Notes: a model not told the origin generated them from the sequence alone. A stretch of 48,317 nucleotides of DNA from an uncultured Rhodothermaceae bacterium (GCA_913056335.1 CAJXLX010000009.1:1-48317); one strand, 5' to 3'. Positions 25,402 to 34,353 are shown, numbered from the stretch's first letter. A program made the numbers and translations.

Positions 25402-26628
25402 TTACCCTTTGCTTCCCTTCAGTCCCGATAGACTACGCTCCGACAGCAGGTTTACATCGTAGGTGCGGATGCGCCCACGGGCTTCAGCAAACCGCTGCTG
25501 AGCAGCCTGAATGGTGCGGTGCATGAGCTCGTCGAAGGGAATACCACTCGGCTCCCACAAGTAGAATGAGAACGATCCTGGAATGGTGTTGATCTCGTTG
25601 AAGTACACAGCACCTGTTGCGCGGTCTATCATAAAGTCGATGCGCGCAACTCCGGCACACTCGAACAACTGAAAGATCTGTACGGCCATCTCCTGAATGG
25701 ATGCGGTGGTGGCATCGTCCAACTCGGCGGGAATGATGCGGTCGAGCGCAGCCATGCCTTCGGGCCCGTCCGTTTTTGTGCCGCCTGCATTATGGTCGGA
25801 TTCGCGCATGTACTTGTCCTGAAAAGAGAGCACATCTTCCTCGGCAGAAGGAACAGGCTCTTCCAGAACACTCGCGGTAGATTCGGTCGGCGTACCCAGC
25901 ACCGAGCAGTTGATCTCGCGCAGGTCCGACACTGCCTTTTCTACGATCACCTTATCGTCGTAGCGCAAGGCATCTTCAATAGCAGCATCAAGTGCATTGC
26001 GTGTGTCAGCGCGGGCAATGCCAATCGACGAGCCCAGCTGAGCGGGCTTCACGATGAGGGGCAAGCCCAGCGAGTCCAGGCAACGTGTGAGTTCGTCCTC
26101 TTCATGCCCGGCCCAGTCGCCCGCGTGTAGCGTAACAAAGTCGACGACGGGGAGGCCTGCCTGCTGGCAGAGCCGCTTGGAGAGGCCCTTGTCCATGCCT
26201 ACCGCTGATCCAAGCACGCCGCTTCCTGTATAGGGAACGCCCATAGTTTCGCACAGGCCTTGCACACTGCCATCTTCGCCGGGGCCGCCATGTAAGCCCA
26301 AGAGCATCACGTCGATGTCGTGGCGCAGTGGGGGGCGGCGCAGGCGTTCCCAGCGCGATTCGGAGGGCACTTCCACAACGCGCAGCGTGCCGTACCCGCC
26401 AGGGTGCAGCGCCACAGGGGTGGCTGTGTCCCGGAGCGTGTCGAGATCGCGATAGGTGTCTACCTCCAGCAGCGCATCGCCGGTGTACCAGGTGCCGTCT
26501 TTAGCAATGTAAAGCGGCACGAGGGTGTAGCGCTCGCGGTCGAGCGCGGCGGCGGCTTGCAGGGCCGAGATGATCGACACCTCGTGCTCTGGCGCTACGC
26601 CTCCCAATACCACGCCCACCGTACACAT
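25402..26628 (-). CDS. ddl: D-alanine--D-alanine ligase
   Basis: ATP-grasp enzyme joining two D-Ala for peptidoglycan precursors. Motifs: 'VVLGGVAPEHEVSII' (6-20), 'LHGGPGEDGSVQG' (112-124), 'GSAVGMDK' (140-147), 'IVKPAQLGSSIGI' (about 193-205), 'INCSVLG' and the metal-binding 'VYFNEINTIPGSFSFYLWE' near 355. The 408-aa length exceeds the usual 300-370. The extra length is mostly an acidic insertion around the omega-loop ('SVLEEPVPSAEEDV ... SFQDKYMRESDHNAGG'), which covers the active site in the family. Start: ATG 26628 puts the first beta-strand in place; a GTG four codons upstream (26640) is possible. The stop is only 5 bp from the convergent exosortase-partner stop. Confidence 0.93.
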   Translation of the reverse strand: MCTVGVVLGGVAPEHEVSIISALQAAAALDRERYTLVPLYIAKDGTWYTGDALLEVDTYRDLDTLRDTATPVALHPGGYGTLRVVEVPSESRWERLRRPPLRHDIDVMLLGLHGGPGEDGSVQGLCETMGVPYTGSGVLGSAVGMDKGLSKRLCQQAGLPVVDFVTLHAGDWAGHEEDELTRCLDSLGLPLIVKPAQLGSSIGIARADTRNALDAAIEDALRYDDKVIVEKAVSDLREINCSVLGTPTESTASVLEEPVPSAEEDVLSFQDKYMRESDHNAGGTKTDGPEGMAALDRIIPAELDDATTASIQEMAVQIFQLFECAGVARIDFMIDRATGAVYFNEINTIPGSFSFYLWEPSGIPFDELMHRTIQAAQQRFAEARGRIRTYDVNLLSERSLSGLKGSKG

Positions 26629-26932
26629 CGAAGAATCCACAATACCATGTTATCCAAGTTCAAAAGGTGGTGGAAGGCCTGTGTGGAACGCAACATCCAC
26701 AGCGAGCATCAGCTCATATAAAACTGTTGCGTACAGTCCGTCTGGCGTTAACGTGCAGCATACCCGCCGCGCCTGGTTAGAGTTTGATTCAGGGAAGAAA
26801 GGAAGAGTGGGTTTCGGTACCGCATTGATTGCGTATCAAACAGCACGTCCAAGCGTCTCTTCCGGTTGTAGGCTACCTCAACGTTCAGTATGTTGCACCG
26901 TTCATCGTTCAACGTTCCAATCCTTTTGTTCT
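26629..26932. other. Divergent intergenic region, 304 bp
   Basis: Separates the divergent ddl (-) and metallophosphoesterase (+) genes and must carry both promoters. It is AT-richer than the genes. The + frame is open across it, but the translated residues do not resemble any family. No repeat, RNA gene or clear operator was found. Confidence 0.45.
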
Positions 26933-27634
26933 GTGCGGCTGGCTGTTCTCTCTGATATTCATGCAAACCTGCACGCACTGCAGGCGGCGCTGCGCATTGT
27001 CGAACAGGCTGACGTGGAAGCCATCTACTGCCTGGGCGACATCGTTGGGTACAACGCGGATCCCGGTCCGTGCGTCGATCTTGTGCGTGAGCACTGCACC
27101 TATGTTGTGCAGGGCAACCACGACCGGGCGGTGGCTACCGGCGCAGGCATGGAGCAGCTTCCGCTCGATGCGCAACGCGCGGCTACGCATCATCGCTCGG
27201 TGCTAAACGAAGAGCAGCTTGCGTTTCTGCGTGCTCTGCCTCTGGTAGATACAGTGGGTCCGTGCACACTCGTGCATGCCTCCCCCGATGCCCCCGATTC
27301 GTGGAAGCATCTATCGGCGTATCAGGACATTCGTACACAGTTTGAACATTTTGACACCCCGTTTTGCTTCACGGGCCACACGCACATTCCTGCCGTCATC
27401 GCAGATGCACTCGGCGTATTTGAGGTCCGCGCCGGGCACCGATACCTGATCAACGTAGGAAGCGTGGGGCAGCCGCGCGACCATACCTCGAAAGGCAGCC
27501 TGGTGCTTTTCGATACGGAGGCACTGATTCATCGATGCGTGCGTTTTTCCTACGACGTAGAAGCTGCAGCAGCACGCATAGAGGCCGAGCAGCTCCCTGT
27601 ACGCCTTGCCAAACGCCTGCGCGACGGGCAATGA
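26933..27634 (+). CDS. Metallophosphoesterase (calcineurin-like, YfcE/MJ0936 type)
   Basis: 233-aa cytoplasmic phosphodiesterase with all five metal motifs: 'LSDIHANLHAL' (D8, H10), 'CLGDIVGYNADP' (D36), 'QGNHDRAV' (N62, H63), 'LVHASP' and 'TGHTHIP', plus a final 'INVGSVGQPRD'. The order and size fit the small single-domain phosphodiesterase group, enzymes that hydrolyse artificial phosphodiesters and whose physiological substrates are often unknown. GTG 26933 is chosen because 'RLAVLSDIH' begins there; the open frame upstream has no family similarity. It is divergent from ddl; the next gene starts about 100 bp downstream. Confidence 0.88.
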   Translation: MRLAVLSDIHANLHALQAALRIVEQADVEAIYCLGDIVGYNADPGPCVDLVREHCTYVVQGNHDRAVATGAGMEQLPLDAQRAATHHRSVLNEEQLAFLRALPLVDTVGPCTLVHASPDAPDSWKHLSAYQDIRTQFEHFDTPFCFTGHTHIPAVIADALGVFEVRAGHRYLINVGSVGQPRDHTSKGSLVLFDTEALIHRCVRFSYDVEAAAARIEAEQLPVRLAKRLRDGQ

Positions 27635-27732
27635 TGCTCGTGCATACGTTGTGAGGGATCGGCTCGTTTTGATCTTTTGGATGCATCTGCAGTACATGCA
27701 GCAGCTACTCCTTCTGCGTATCTTAGCTTGCT

Positions 27733-28068
27733 ATGAAACGACTGAACTTTACGCTTGATGCCGAGGCGGTCGCGCTGCTGGATGAGCTGGCCGCAACCTA
27801 TTATGGGGGCAACAAGTCGCGCACTGTACGCGCTGCGCTGGAAAGCCTGGCGGCCCACACCGGACACGACGGGTGGGTGATTGCCGGGTACACGCCCGTG
27901 CAGCTTGATCACGAGGCGGCCTGCTACACGTGCGGTACCACATACAGCGCGGGCGACATTCTAATGCGTCCTGTGTTCGAGCGCGGGGCCAGCCCGCAAG
28001 CCCTCACCTCAATTCCGGCGGAGGAGTGGCTTGACTGCCCGCAGTGTGCTGAAGACCGTGCCGTGTAA
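27733..28068 (+). CDS. Ribbon-helix-helix protein with C-terminal zinc ribbon
   Basis: 111 aa. Residues 1-42 form a CopG/MetJ-like ribbon-helix-helix: the strand 'KRLNFTLDAEAV', helix A 'ALLDELAATYY', the turn 'GGNKS' and helix B 'RTVRAALESLAAH'. A linker leads to two CxxC pairs, C64-C67 ('CYTCG') and C102-C105 ('CPQC'), which look like a zinc knuckle with a 34-residue loop. A dimeric DNA-binding regulator that may also sense metal or redox state is the likely role. The gene lies 33 bp upstream of the PRPP synthetase gene on the same strand, so it may control it. There is no toxin-like gene next to it, so an antitoxin role is unlikely. Confidence 0.78.
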   Translation: MKRLNFTLDAEAVALLDELAATYYGGNKSRTVRAALESLAAHTGHDGWVIAGYTPVQLDHEAACYTCGTTYSAGDILMRPVFERGASPQALTSIPAEEWLDCPQCAEDRAV

Positions 28069-28101
28069 CATCTATGCCTTTGTCACATCACCCCGTTCCA
28101 C

Positions 28102-29079
28102 ATGATGTCTCGTGCCTCGTGCGGCTGTATGACGCTTCCCTCTGACGCCGCGTTTGCCCACTCGTTCAGTGACACGCTTGGGATTCCCTGTACAGAGGCT
28201 CGCTTAAGACGCTTTCCTGATGGCGAAGTAGATGTGCAGTGGCCGTCTGAGGCCGTGCCGCATACTGCAGTTGTTGTGGCTTCGCTGGTCGCCACGCAAA
28301 CGGACTCCCTGCACGACCGTCTCATGCAATTGGTCTTTGGCATCCATCAACTGAAAGCGGCTGGTGCCGAGCGATGCATCGGTGTGGTACCGTATCTGGG
28401 CTATGCGCGCAGCGACACCAAAACAACCGCCACAGACATGTTGGGCCTGCAGGTGGTTATGCGCCACCTGCACTATGCGGGGGTGGATGCGCTGCTCACA
28501 GTAGACGTACACACGCCCGCAGCGCTTCATAACGCATTTCCTGGACCTGCGTGGTCGGTCGATGCGATACCGCCTATGGCAACAGCACTCCATGCGCATC
28601 TACCTACGCAGGAGCATCTTGCCGTGTGCGCGCCCGACGTTGGAGCGTGGAAGCGGGCACGTGCCTGGGCCACAGCGCTATCGACGCCGGCGCACGGTGC
28701 TGCTAAGCTGGCTATGGTGCACAAGCAGCGCATCCGCCCCGATGCAGTAACACATGATGCGTTTACAGGAGATGTAGAAGGCCGTACCGTCGTTGTCGTT
28801 GATGACATGATTAGCACAGGCGGCACCATGGCGCAGGCAGTACGCACGTGTTACGAGCACGGGGCCCACGCCGTGTGGGCAGCAGCTACCCATGGACTGC
28901 TGGTTGACCCCGCCCCGGTCCGGCTGGCCGAGGTCGGAGTCAAAGGCATACTGATCGCCGATACCATTCCTGACGACCGTACTGCTAACACGCCTCTTGC
29001 AGAACGTCTGCATGTCGTTGATGTGGCTCCTACGTGTGCCGAAGAGCTCAACGCCGTGCTGCCGACAGGCGTGCTGTAA
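28102..29079 (+). CDS. prs: Ribose-phosphate pyrophosphokinase (divergent PRPP synthetase)
   Basis: Makes PRPP from ribose 5-phosphate and ATP. 325 aa, near the usual 310-320. Conserved elements: 'RFPDGE' (37-42, ATP-loop form of F.DGE), 'VVPYLGYARSDTKT' (95-108), 'VDVHTPA' with H137 (metal), 'CAPDVGAWKRARAWA' (176-190), the flexible-loop Lys and Arg 'HKQR' (K208, R210) and the ribose-phosphate loop 'VVDDMISTGGT' (232-242). It differs from the typical enzyme at 'YARQDRK' (here YARSDTK) and in the DLH motif, so it is a divergent or second copy. The N-terminus is uncertain: ATG 28102, 28105 or 28129 (the last gives a start closer to the first beta-strand). It is 33 bp after the RHH/zinc-ribbon gene. 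Confidence 0.85.
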   Translation: MMSRASCGCMTLPSDAAFAHSFSDTLGIPCTEARLRRFPDGEVDVQWPSEAVPHTAVVVASLVATQTDSLHDRLMQLVFGIHQLKAAGAERCIGVVPYLGYARSDTKTTATDMLGLQVVMRHLHYAGVDALLTVDVHTPAALHNAFPGPAWSVDAIPPMATALHAHLPTQEHLAVCAPDVGAWKRARAWATALSTPAHGAAKLAMVHKQRIRPDAVTHDAFTGDVEGRTVVVVDDMISTGGTMAQAVRTCYEHGAHAVWAAATHGLLVDPAPVRLAEVGVKGILIADTIPDDRTANTPLAERLHVVDVAPTCAEELNAVLPTGVL

Positions 29080-29174
29080 GTCGGCACAGGGTTAAATGAA
29101 AGATCACATCGCAGTGCATGGAGATCGGAACCGAGGTCTGAAGCGGATGTTACGATGTAGTGTACATATCTAAC

Positions 29175-29247
29175 GGGGCTATAGCTCAGTTGGTAGAGCG
29201 CTGCAATCGCACTGCAGAGGTCAGCGGTTCGAATCCGCTTAGCTCCA
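29175..29247 (+). tRNA. tRNA-Ala (anticodon CGC)
   Basis: A complete cloverleaf can be drawn: acceptor stem 29175-29181 with 29240-29246 (one G-T pair), D stem GCTC/GAGC (29184-29187 with 29196-29199), anticodon stem CTGCA/TGCAG (29201-29205 with 29213-29217), loop ATCGCAC with anticodon CGC at 29208-29210, T stem AGCGG/CCGCT with loop TTCGAAT, and discriminator A29247. CGC reads the Ala codon GCG. The 3' CCA is not encoded (ACAG follows). Confidence 0.96.
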
Positions 29248-29254
29248 CAGCCTC

Positions 29255-29293
29255 AATCCCGACATGACCTTCCCGGTCATGTCGGGATTTTTT
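29255..29293 (+). terminator. Rho-independent terminator of tRNA-Ala
   Basis: A perfect 15-bp stem (29255-29269 with 29275-29289), loop TTCCC, followed by a run of six T including the last two stem bases (29288-29293). It lies 7 bp after the tRNA and is the clearest intrinsic terminator in the window. Confidence 0.95.
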
Positions 29294-29402
29294 ATTTACT
29301 GCTTGCATGTTATGCGTAGGTCTTCGTATAACATACACATGTCCCCCATTTCAAATAAGTACGTCATCGCATGATGTATACACTCAACGTTCCATTAGCA
29401 CA

Positions 29403-30068
29403 GTGGATACAAGTATAAATGTACACAGACCCTGCAAGCTAAGCATACGAACCCTACTATTTGTTCTCCTTGTTAGCCTTGGCATCAGTGCACAACCTGC
29501 ACAAGGGCAGCTCAATGCTGAGCTGGGCATCAAGGCCGGACGCACATTCACAACTGTTTCGGGCATGAGGCTTTCGAGTGAGTCCGACCGACGCACGGGC
29601 TGGACGCTTGCTGGTACCGCTCGTATACCGCTGGCGCATCGTTTCATCCTCCAATCCAGCGCCGCGTATGTGCAGAAGGGAGCCCGCAGACGGCAGTCCA
29701 CACCCAACGGATCGACCACCGTTACCATGCAGGTGAACTACATTGAGTTTCCACTAATGGTGGGCGCACGATGGCCCATGGGGGCAGATATCGCCGGTCG
29801 TGTGCTCGTGGGACCTGCGATCGGGTTCAACATGAGCGCTGAGCAAACAGCAGATCATTCCCTCTCGGATATGCCTACACTGCGCGATCAGATGCGCCGT
29901 ACCGAGGTCAGTGCCATGCTCGGAGCAGGGCTCGACATCGACATCAACTACCAGACGATTATGGTCGATGCGCGCTACCACCGAGGACTCACCGCACTGC
30001 TGGACGCGTCTGCAGGCGATTCACTTCAAAATCAAGGGGTGAGTGTAACACTCGGAGTTGTATTTTAA
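29403..30068 (+). CDS. PorT-like outer-membrane beta-barrel protein
   Basis: 221 aa from GTG 29403. A signal peptide is visible ('LSIRTLLFVLLVSLGISAQPAQGQ'), then alternating polar/hydrophobic strands ending in 'VSVTLGVVF' with a terminal Phe, as in BAM-assembled barrels. 'LGIKAGRTFTTVSG', 'YIEFPLMVGARW' and 'GAGLDIDINYQTIMVDARYHRGLT' match the PorT-family layout (outer-membrane beta-barrel domain common in Bacteroidota). There is no in-frame ATG before the signal peptide, so the start is uncertain; the frame is open from 29307. It is 71 bp upstream of the TPR kinase gene and may be cotranscribed. Confidence 0.72.
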   Translation: MDTSINVHRPCKLSIRTLLFVLLVSLGISAQPAQGQLNAELGIKAGRTFTTVSGMRLSSESDRRTGWTLAGTARIPLAHRFILQSSAAYVQKGARRRQSTPNGSTTVTMQVNYIEFPLMVGARWPMGADIAGRVLVGPAIGFNMSAEQTADHSLSDMPTLRDQMRRTEVSAMLGAGLDIDINYQTIMVDARYHRGLTALLDASAGDSLQNQGVSVTLGVVF

Positions 30069-30139
30069 AGCCTGCCTGGGGACCAATAGTGCGTGCTTGC
30101 GGAGGCTAAACGATAAAATAACGCGGACAGCATTGTGCT

Positions 30140-32797
30140 ATGCGTATTAACCATATCGATACGGAGCAGTGGACGCGTGCAATGGAGCTGTTAGACCTTG
30201 TCTTGCAGCAACCGCATGAGAAGCGAGAAACGTTCCTCAACGAGGTGTGCAGCGATCCTGACTTGCGTGCCGAAGTCGAAGCGATGCTCCATGCCAGTGG
30301 GAAACCTATAGATTTTCTGGATCAGGGAGCGGCAGCAGCAAGGCGTTCATTACTGGACGGCGAGAGGCTGTGCAATGCGGTCCGGTCCGATGGGGATAAG
30401 ACGGATTTGCATGTGGGGCCCTACCGGCTTGTTGAGCGCATCGGCACGGGAGGCATGAGTGTCGTGTATCGCGCCGAGCGTGCCGATGGGCACTACGAGC
30501 AGCATGTGGCAATCAAGCTGCTACCGCGCTACTTCGAGACGGATCGCCGCGTGGCGCGCTTTCAGGCCGAGCGCCAGATCCTCGCACGGCTGAATCACCC
30601 TAACATCGCACGTCTGCTTGATGGTGGTGTCACAGAGGCAGGGCAGCCGTACCTGGTGATGGAGTATGTAGACGGGGTGCCGCTTACCGACTACTGCGCG
30701 GCGCATGCATGCTCGCTGAAAAGCCGCTTGAAGCTACTGCGTACCGTCTGCGAGGCCCTGCATCATGCGCATCAGAATCTGGTGGTGCATCGCGACCTCA
30801 AACCCGAAAACATTCTGGTTACCGAGTCGGGTGCAGTAAAGCTGCTTGATTTTGGCATCGCCAAGCTCCTCCACCCCACTCCGCGCGGTACATCGCAGGC
30901 CCTGACGCGCACAGGCGAGTGCCCGATGACGCCCGCCTACGCAGCTCCTGAGCAGATTAAGGGCGAGACAATTACTACGGCGACGGATATCTACCAGTTG
31001 GGCGTGCTGGCGTATCACATACTCACAGGCACGCACCCGTTCCGCAATTCCGATACGTCGGTTCAGCAAGCCATTCTCGACACTGCGCCCCCACCGCCCT
31101 CGTCGGCGGTCGCGTCCGCGCCTGTGTCGGCTATGTGGGCAAGCAAACCGGGGGCATCCCTCACAACAGACTTGGATACGGTGGTGCTAAAGGCCCTGCG
31201 TAAGGAGCCGACCCGTCGCTACCGGTCGGCCCAGGCGTTTGCGTCCGACCTGACCCGCTACATGAACGATCATCCGGTGCAGGCACAGCCGGTGACGTGG
31301 CGTTACCGTATGCGCAAGTTTGTGGAGCGCAACTGGTCTGGTGTGGTGGGGGCGGTGGGCGTGGTGCTTCTTTTCGTGGGACTCAGTCTCTTTCATGTGC
31401 ATCGTCTTTCAACGGAACGCACAACTGCAGAGCGTCATGCCGAAGCCGCTGCTGCAGTTACATCGTTCATGGTTGATCTCATTGAAATGGGCGATCCGGC
31501 AGAGGCTCGGGGCGGCGCCATTACGCCGCGCGATCTGCTAAGCTATGGGCTGGCACGCGTGGAGCATATCGACGGGCAGCCCGAAGTGGAAGCGCAGGTG
31601 CGGCTGGCGCTGGGCCGCGTGTACCGGCGGGTGGGCGAGTACGACGATGCGCGTCCGCTCATTGAGCGCGCCCTCGAACTGCAGCGCCGTCACCTGCCGC
31701 CCAATCATGTAGAGCGGGCCGAAGGGTTAAAACAGAAAGGGGCGCTGCTGGCCGCCGTCGACGACTTTGAGGAAGCGGAAACCGCGCTGCGTCGGTCAAT
31801 CGACATCTGGAATCAGCATGGGGAGGCGCGTCTGCTCGACCGGGCCCGCACCCAGCACCGGCTGGCCTATGTGTTGCGGCGCCAAGGGCAGTACGATCAG
31901 GCCCTGGCGCTCCATCGCGACAACGTCCGGCTGCGTCAAAACGCGCTGGGGGCGGAGCACCCCGAAACGTTAGAGAGTGTGAAGCGCGCAGGCATCACGC
32001 TGCATAACTTGGGAAGCTATGCAGCTGCCGAGGCGCGGTACCGGCAGGCTATTCGTGGACAACGCGTCGCGCTGGAGCCCCCGCATCCGCAGTTGGCAAC
32101 GAGCCTGAGTAGCCTGGGTGCGCTCTACATGAACCAGGGACGCTTTCAAGCTGCTACAACGCTCTTGACGGAGGCGTTGCAGATGCGCCGCGACATCTAT
32201 GGTACCGAACACGAAACCGTGGCCCTCACCCTAAACAACCTGGCTATGGCGGTACGAGACCAAGGCGCTCTTCAGGAAGCCGATTCGCTCTTTCAGGAAA
32301 CGCTATCGGTGCGCCGAGATCTGCATCAGGATCCGCATACCGGCACGGCTATGACGCTGCGTGAAATGGGCACGCTTCATCTGTACGCCAACCGCCCGTC
32401 AGAAGCACAGACCGCGTTCCAGGAGGCGCTTCGCATCTTTAAAACCACGCTGACCCCCGACCACTCGTTTGTGGTGCGTACGCAAATTGATCTTGGATAC
32501 GCACGCCGTGTGCTTCGTGATGAGAGCGTACGCCAACCTCGTATTGATGATGCGTTTCAGACGGTGCAGCGCATCCACCCCGACTCGTCGTTAGAGCGAG
32601 GGCTGGCTAACATGCACTACGGAGCGCTGATTGCCCAACAACGAGAACGGACGCTCCAGGCTGATTCGCTGCTGCAGGCCGGCACAGCTATTCTCGCATC
32701 GCTGGATGGTAACACCGCGCTACCTACACCCAGCCAGCGTCTGCAGTATGCCCGCAACGTGCAGCGCACAGCGCAGCGGCATGTCTACCAGCCGTAG
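30140..32797 (+). CDS. Transmembrane Ser/Thr protein kinase with TPR domain
   Basis: 885 aa. The N-terminal 60 residues form the helical 'WTRAMELLDLVLQQPHEKRETFLNE' segment usual in planctomycete and Rhodothermota kinases. The kinase domain (about 95-365) has the Gly loop 'IGTGGMSVVY', K126 ('VAIK'), 'HRDLKPEN' with catalytic D219, 'DFGIAK' (D237) and 'YAAPEQ', all intact. One transmembrane helix lies at about 399-420. The rest is extracytoplasmic: at least seven tetratricopeptide repeats of the 42-residue kinesin-light-chain type ('LGAEHPETLESVKRAGITLHNLGSYAAAEA...'), which bind peptides or other proteins. Such kinases are often paired with ECF sigma factors, but none is present here. The upstream barrel gene is 71 bp away. 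Confidence 0.93.
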   Translation: MRINHIDTEQWTRAMELLDLVLQQPHEKRETFLNEVCSDPDLRAEVEAMLHASGKPIDFLDQGAAAARRSLLDGERLCNAVRSDGDKTDLHVGPYRLVERIGTGGMSVVYRAERADGHYEQHVAIKLLPRYFETDRRVARFQAERQILARLNHPNIARLLDGGVTEAGQPYLVMEYVDGVPLTDYCAAHACSLKSRLKLLRTVCEALHHAHQNLVVHRDLKPENILVTESGAVKLLDFGIAKLLHPTPRGTSQALTRTGECPMTPAYAAPEQIKGETITTATDIYQLGVLAYHILTGTHPFRNSDTSVQQAILDTAPPPPSSAVASAPVSAMWASKPGASLTTDLDTVVLKALRKEPTRRYRSAQAFASDLTRYMNDHPVQAQPVTWRYRMRKFVERNWSGVVGAVGVVLLFVGLSLFHVHRLSTERTTAERHAEAAAAVTSFMVDLIEMGDPAEARGGAITPRDLLSYGLARVEHIDGQPEVEAQVRLALGRVYRRVGEYDDARPLIERALELQRRHLPPNHVERAEGLKQKGALLAAVDDFEEAETALRRSIDIWNQHGEARLLDRARTQHRLAYVLRRQGQYDQALALHRDNVRLRQNALGAEHPETLESVKRAGITLHNLGSYAAAEARYRQAIRGQRVALEPPHPQLATSLSSLGALYMNQGRFQAATTLLTEALQMRRDIYGTEHETVALTLNNLAMAVRDQGALQEADSLFQETLSVRRDLHQDPHTGTAMTLREMGTLHLYANRPSEAQTAFQEALRIFKTTLTPDHSFVVRTQIDLGYARRVLRDESVRQPRIDDAFQTVQRIHPDSSLERGLANMHYGALIAQQRERTLQADSLLQAGTAILASLDGNTALPTPSQRLQYARNVQRTAQRHVYQP

Positions 32798-32908
32798 CCC
32801 AACGCCCAGCAACGCCCCGAAGCGGTCTGTAAGCGCATTGTGGAACCGCCTCTTTGGGGCCCGCATCTGCTGTACCGTGCCCACGCCTCTGTTCGCTGCC
32901 CAACCGCC

Positions 32909-33715
32909 ATGCCTACGCTTGCTGTTGATGACATTGCGCTGCACTATACCGACACCGAGCGCGATGCGCCGCCGCTGGTCTTCATCCACGGCTTAGGGTC
33001 GAGCGGACGCGACTGGGCCCCGCAGGTTGATGCCTTTGTATCCGACTTCCGTGTGCTGACGTGCGATCTGCGTGGGCACGGCAACACCAGCACGCCCGAG
33101 GGGCCGTATAGCATTGCGCAGATGGCACGCGATGTGGCGGTGTGGCTGCGCAAAGTCGATGCTGCGCCCGCCCATCTGGTGGGCCTGTCAATGGGCGGCA
33201 TGATTACGTACGAGCTACTTGCCCACACCCCCGAGGTCGTGCGAAGTGGCACCATCATCAACAGCGTGCCCGGCGTGCAGCTGAACGGGCTTGGCGACTA
33301 CGCCTTCTACTGGTCACGACGCGGCGCCGTGCAGGCGCTTGGCATGCGCCGGGTGGGGCGCCTCTTAGCGCGCAAGCTGTTCATCAAGCCCAACCAGCAG
33401 GAGCTGCGCACGCAGTTCATTGAGCGATGGGCCGAAAACGACAAGCAGGCGTACCTGGCCTCGATCAACGGACTCGTGGGGTGGAGCGTCAACGACCAGT
33501 TGCCCACTATTCAGCATCCGGTGCTGGTCCTTGCTGCCAACGATGACTACACCCCCGCATCTGCCAAACGAACGCATGTGCGCGCCATGCCCAATGCACA
33601 GCTTGCCGTTGTTGCCGATGCGCGGCATGCCCTCCCCGTTGAGCGTCCCGATGCAGTGAATACCATACTGCGCGCGTTCATCGAGCGTGTAGAGCAGCAA
33701 AATGACCGCCCATAG
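32909..33715 (+). CDS. Alpha/beta-fold hydrolase
   Basis: 268-aa cytoplasmic hydrolase. The oxyanion motif is 'FIHGLGSSGRDW' (25-36). The strand and loop 'TCDLRGHGNT' (51-60) and the nucleophile elbow 'VGLSMGGMI' with S94 follow. The acid is D212 or D213 in 'LAANDDYTP', and the base is H240 in 'ADARHALPVE'. A short helical cap lies at about 125-190. The family covers esterases, haloperoxidase-like and ester-bond lyases, so the substrate cannot be told. ATG 32909 is used; the upstream frame residues resemble nothing. The stop is 15 bp from the converging DUF2480 gene. Confidence 0.88.
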   Translation: MPTLAVDDIALHYTDTERDAPPLVFIHGLGSSGRDWAPQVDAFVSDFRVLTCDLRGHGNTSTPEGPYSIAQMARDVAVWLRKVDAAPAHLVGLSMGGMITYELLAHTPEVVRSGTIINSVPGVQLNGLGDYAFYWSRRGAVQALGMRRVGRLLARKLFIKPNQQELRTQFIERWAENDKQAYLASINGLVGWSVNDQLPTIQHPVLVLAANDDYTPASAKRTHVRAMPNAQLAVVADARHALPVERPDAVNTILRAFIERVEQQNDRP

Positions 33716-33730
33716 GTCGCGTTAGGTGCG

Positions 33731-34312
33731 CTATTTGCCCGGCGTGGGCAAGTTGGCCGAGACGGCTTTTGCGGGACCCGTGGGCTCTTTTTTCTTCTGC
33801 GGACGTCGCCACAGGGGGACGGAAGAGCAGGGCTCGCCGTACATCAGCTTGCGGGCCACGCCCTGTAGCTTCTGCGTGGCAATTAGATATGCTACGTCGG
33901 GCACGATGGCGCCGCCGCACCCCTTAATGACAACGGGCTTATTGGCATATGGGCTCCAGTCCTTCGCCTCCAGCGCGCGGACGTAGTAGTCGCGCATCAG
34001 ATCAGCTTCGCGGCCAAACGCTACCGAGCGGGCCACGCCCTCCAGCTTGGAGGCGATCAGCATGTAGCCCCACGTGGGCACGATGGCATCGGTAGAGCAG
34101 TACACAGCCACGTGCTCGCCCTCGTGCTGGCTAAAGTCGTAGTCGTTGACCGCCTCGCGGAAGGGCTCTTCCTTGAGCATGAGCCCCTGCACCAAAAACG
34201 GCTCGATATCGAGTTCGGCGACCGGCGCATCGTCCCACAGGTCGGCGAGGTTGAAGACCGTAATGTCGCTCTGCGCAACGCGGTTCGTCAGGTCGTCGGT
34301 CAGGTCATCCAT
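33731..34312 (-). CDS. DUF2480 family protein
   Basis: 193 aa. It matches the Bacteroidota-type DUF2480 family: 'NRVAQSDITVFNLADLW' (10-26), 'FLVQGLMLKEEPFREAVNDYDFSQ', 'AVYCSTDAIVPTWGYMLIASKLEG', 'VVIKGCGGAIVPDVAYL' and the end 'KLMYGEPCSSVPLWRR'. Three Cys (in YCSTD, KGCGG and EPCSS) are conserved in the family. Function is unknown. A basic tail of about 20 residues after the usual end is extra. It is 41 nt downstream of a cysteine desulfurase on the same strand, and DUF2480 genes commonly lie near SUF genes in Bacteroidota, so a role in Fe-S assembly or sulfur handling is an inference. Confidence 0.88.
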   Translation of the reverse strand: MDDLTDDLTNRVAQSDITVFNLADLWDDAPVAELDIEPFLVQGLMLKEEPFREAVNDYDFSQHEGEHVAVYCSTDAIVPTWGYMLIASKLEGVARSVAFGREADLMRDYYVRALEAKDWSPYANKPVVIKGCGGAIVPDVAYLIATQKLQGVARKLMYGEPCSSVPLWRRPQKKKEPTGPAKAVSANLPTPGK

Positions 34313-34353
34313 GGGGATTCGGAGTGTTGGTTTGCAAGAACAGATGGTCTAAG

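Noticed and set aside
27733-28068. Antitoxin of a toxin-antitoxin pair
   Set aside because: The ribbon-helix-helix fold fits, but no toxin-sized gene is adjacent, the neighbour is a PRPP synthetase, and a zinc ribbon is unusual for antitoxins.
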